A stretch of 64,000 bases of DNA, taken from an uncultured Poribacteria bacterium. GTDB lineage: Bacteria > Poribacteria > WGA-4E > WGA-3G. Of this stretch, positions 63,696-64,000 are shown one piece after another (position 1 is the first letter of the stretch; each line of letters begins with the position of its first letter). The DNA is taken from the NCBI GenBank assembly GCA_951828385.1, contig OX639973.1, forward strand, positions 5,447,200 through 5,511,199. The letters are read 5' to 3'. The notes beneath the pieces were generated by a model. The model was not told the origin of the DNA and ran no database searches. It saw only the letters and a list, made by a program, of their open reading frames with translations. A program made the position numbers and the translations under genes.

Positions 63696-63989
63696 CTACG
63701 CTTCTTCGGTGTCTTGTGCTTGTCCTGAAGTGTCGTGGCGTTTTTTGGCTAAGCGTGCAAGCCGTCGATTCCAGCGTGCGATTGAACGGAACATCTCCAT
63801 GAATCCGGCGGCGACTCCTATGCCGAAACCGATGAAGGATCCAACCGCTGCGTTGCCTAATTTTCCACCGATCCACTTACCCCCGAAATAACCGATACAG
63901 ATCGCGAGCGCAAGCGTTATCCCGATAGATGCGAGGTCAAACATCCCTACATTTTCATGTTTGAATTGGTCAAGCCGACGTTTAAACAT
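63696..63989 (-). CDS. AtpZ-like membrane protein
   Basis: 97 residues with two Gly-rich membrane helices (DLASIGITLALAICIGYFGG, AAVGSFIGFGIGVAAGFMEM) and a basic tail. AtpZ is a small two-helix protein that lies upstream of atpI and has been linked to cation handling. The start codon is close to the window end, and the 5' region is cut. Confidence 0.7.
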   Translation of the reverse strand: MFKRRLDQFKHENVGMFDLASIGITLALAICIGYFGGKWIGGKLGNAAVGSFIGFGIGVAAGFMEMFRSIARWNRRLARLAKKRHDTSGQAQDTEEA

Positions 63990-64000
63990 GACGGTTGCTC

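Overview
The window looks like a bacterial chromosome segment from an uncultured, probably marine or sponge-associated lineage. My best guess is Candidatus Poribacteria or a close relative. This rests on gene-family repertoire and intergenic repeats (paired phytanoyl-CoA-dioxygenase-like proteins, DUF5916 barrels, sugar-phosphate-isomerase/epimerases, ECF sigma fusions, many decayed toxin-antitoxin genes, short GTAGG...CCTAC palindromes). There is no rRNA, tRNA or other phylogenetic marker here, so the assignment is inference. TGA is used as an ordinary stop (for example in the overlapping antitoxin/toxin pair near 20.09 kb).

Layout. 1-6.6 kb (+): the end of a PEP-utilising phosphotransferase, a membrane-anchored von Willebrand A protein, then a run of sugar isomerase/epimerase, FG-GAP propeller, sulfatase-like hydrolase and a duplicated-domain lipoprotein, suggesting sulfated or uronic polysaccharide handling. 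6.6-10.9 kb (-): phosphodiesterase, Tat-exported molybdenum oxidoreductase, and a Rieske protein with a long helical tail. 10.9-13.5 kb: a gene graveyard (DUF2971 remnant, deleted PIN toxin, frameshifted small gene) with a MITE-like repeat. 13.5-20.3 kb (-): HExxH lipoprotein, PmoA-like protein, a single-chain MNT-HEPN protein, an isomerase, an adenine methyltransferase with small membrane peptides, an alpha/beta hydrolase and a RelE-type TA pair. 20.5-24.6 kb (-): a complete three-subunit xanthine-dehydrogenase-type operon containing a zinc-ribbon gene. 24.8-30.8 kb: Gfo/Idh/MocA dehydrogenase, HpcH aldolase, SDR, a DUF3179 protein whose reading frame is crossed by one TGA at a redox Cys position (selenocysteine candidate), an HNH endonuclease pair, and a Fic gene broken by a TGA. 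30.9-35.8 kb (+): M42 peptidase, two reductase-like TIM barrels and two PhyH-family proteins. 36-41 kb (+): an ECF sigma factor fused to a TPR/thioredoxin-like protein, followed by two ABC-2 permeases. 41-55.5 kb: DUF5916 proteins, nucleoside phosphorylase, an ECF sigma factor fused to a methyltransferase, its stand-alone paralogue, HAD and Nudix hydrolases, several TA genes and remnants, a secreted protease-TPR protein and a deleted AAA/nuclease. 55.5-64 kb (-): the F-type ATP synthase operon atpZ-I-B-E-F-H-A-G-(DUF1992)-D-C.

The observations I rate highest are: (1) the DUF3179 gene with in-frame TGA in a [TGA]-P-L-C motif followed by a 7-bp hairpin at the spacing expected of a bacterial SECIS; (2) ECF sigma genes that run in frame into unrelated effector genes which keep their own Shine-Dalgarno and ATG, with matching AAC-N17/18-CGTC promoters that suggest autoregulation; (3) a c-subunit carrying the Q/E/S/Y signature of Na+-binding rotor rings; (4) two PhyH-family proteins lacking the carboxylate iron ligand; (5) several families of short intergenic repeats.

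All functional calls come from reading translated sequence and motif recognition; no database search was possible.
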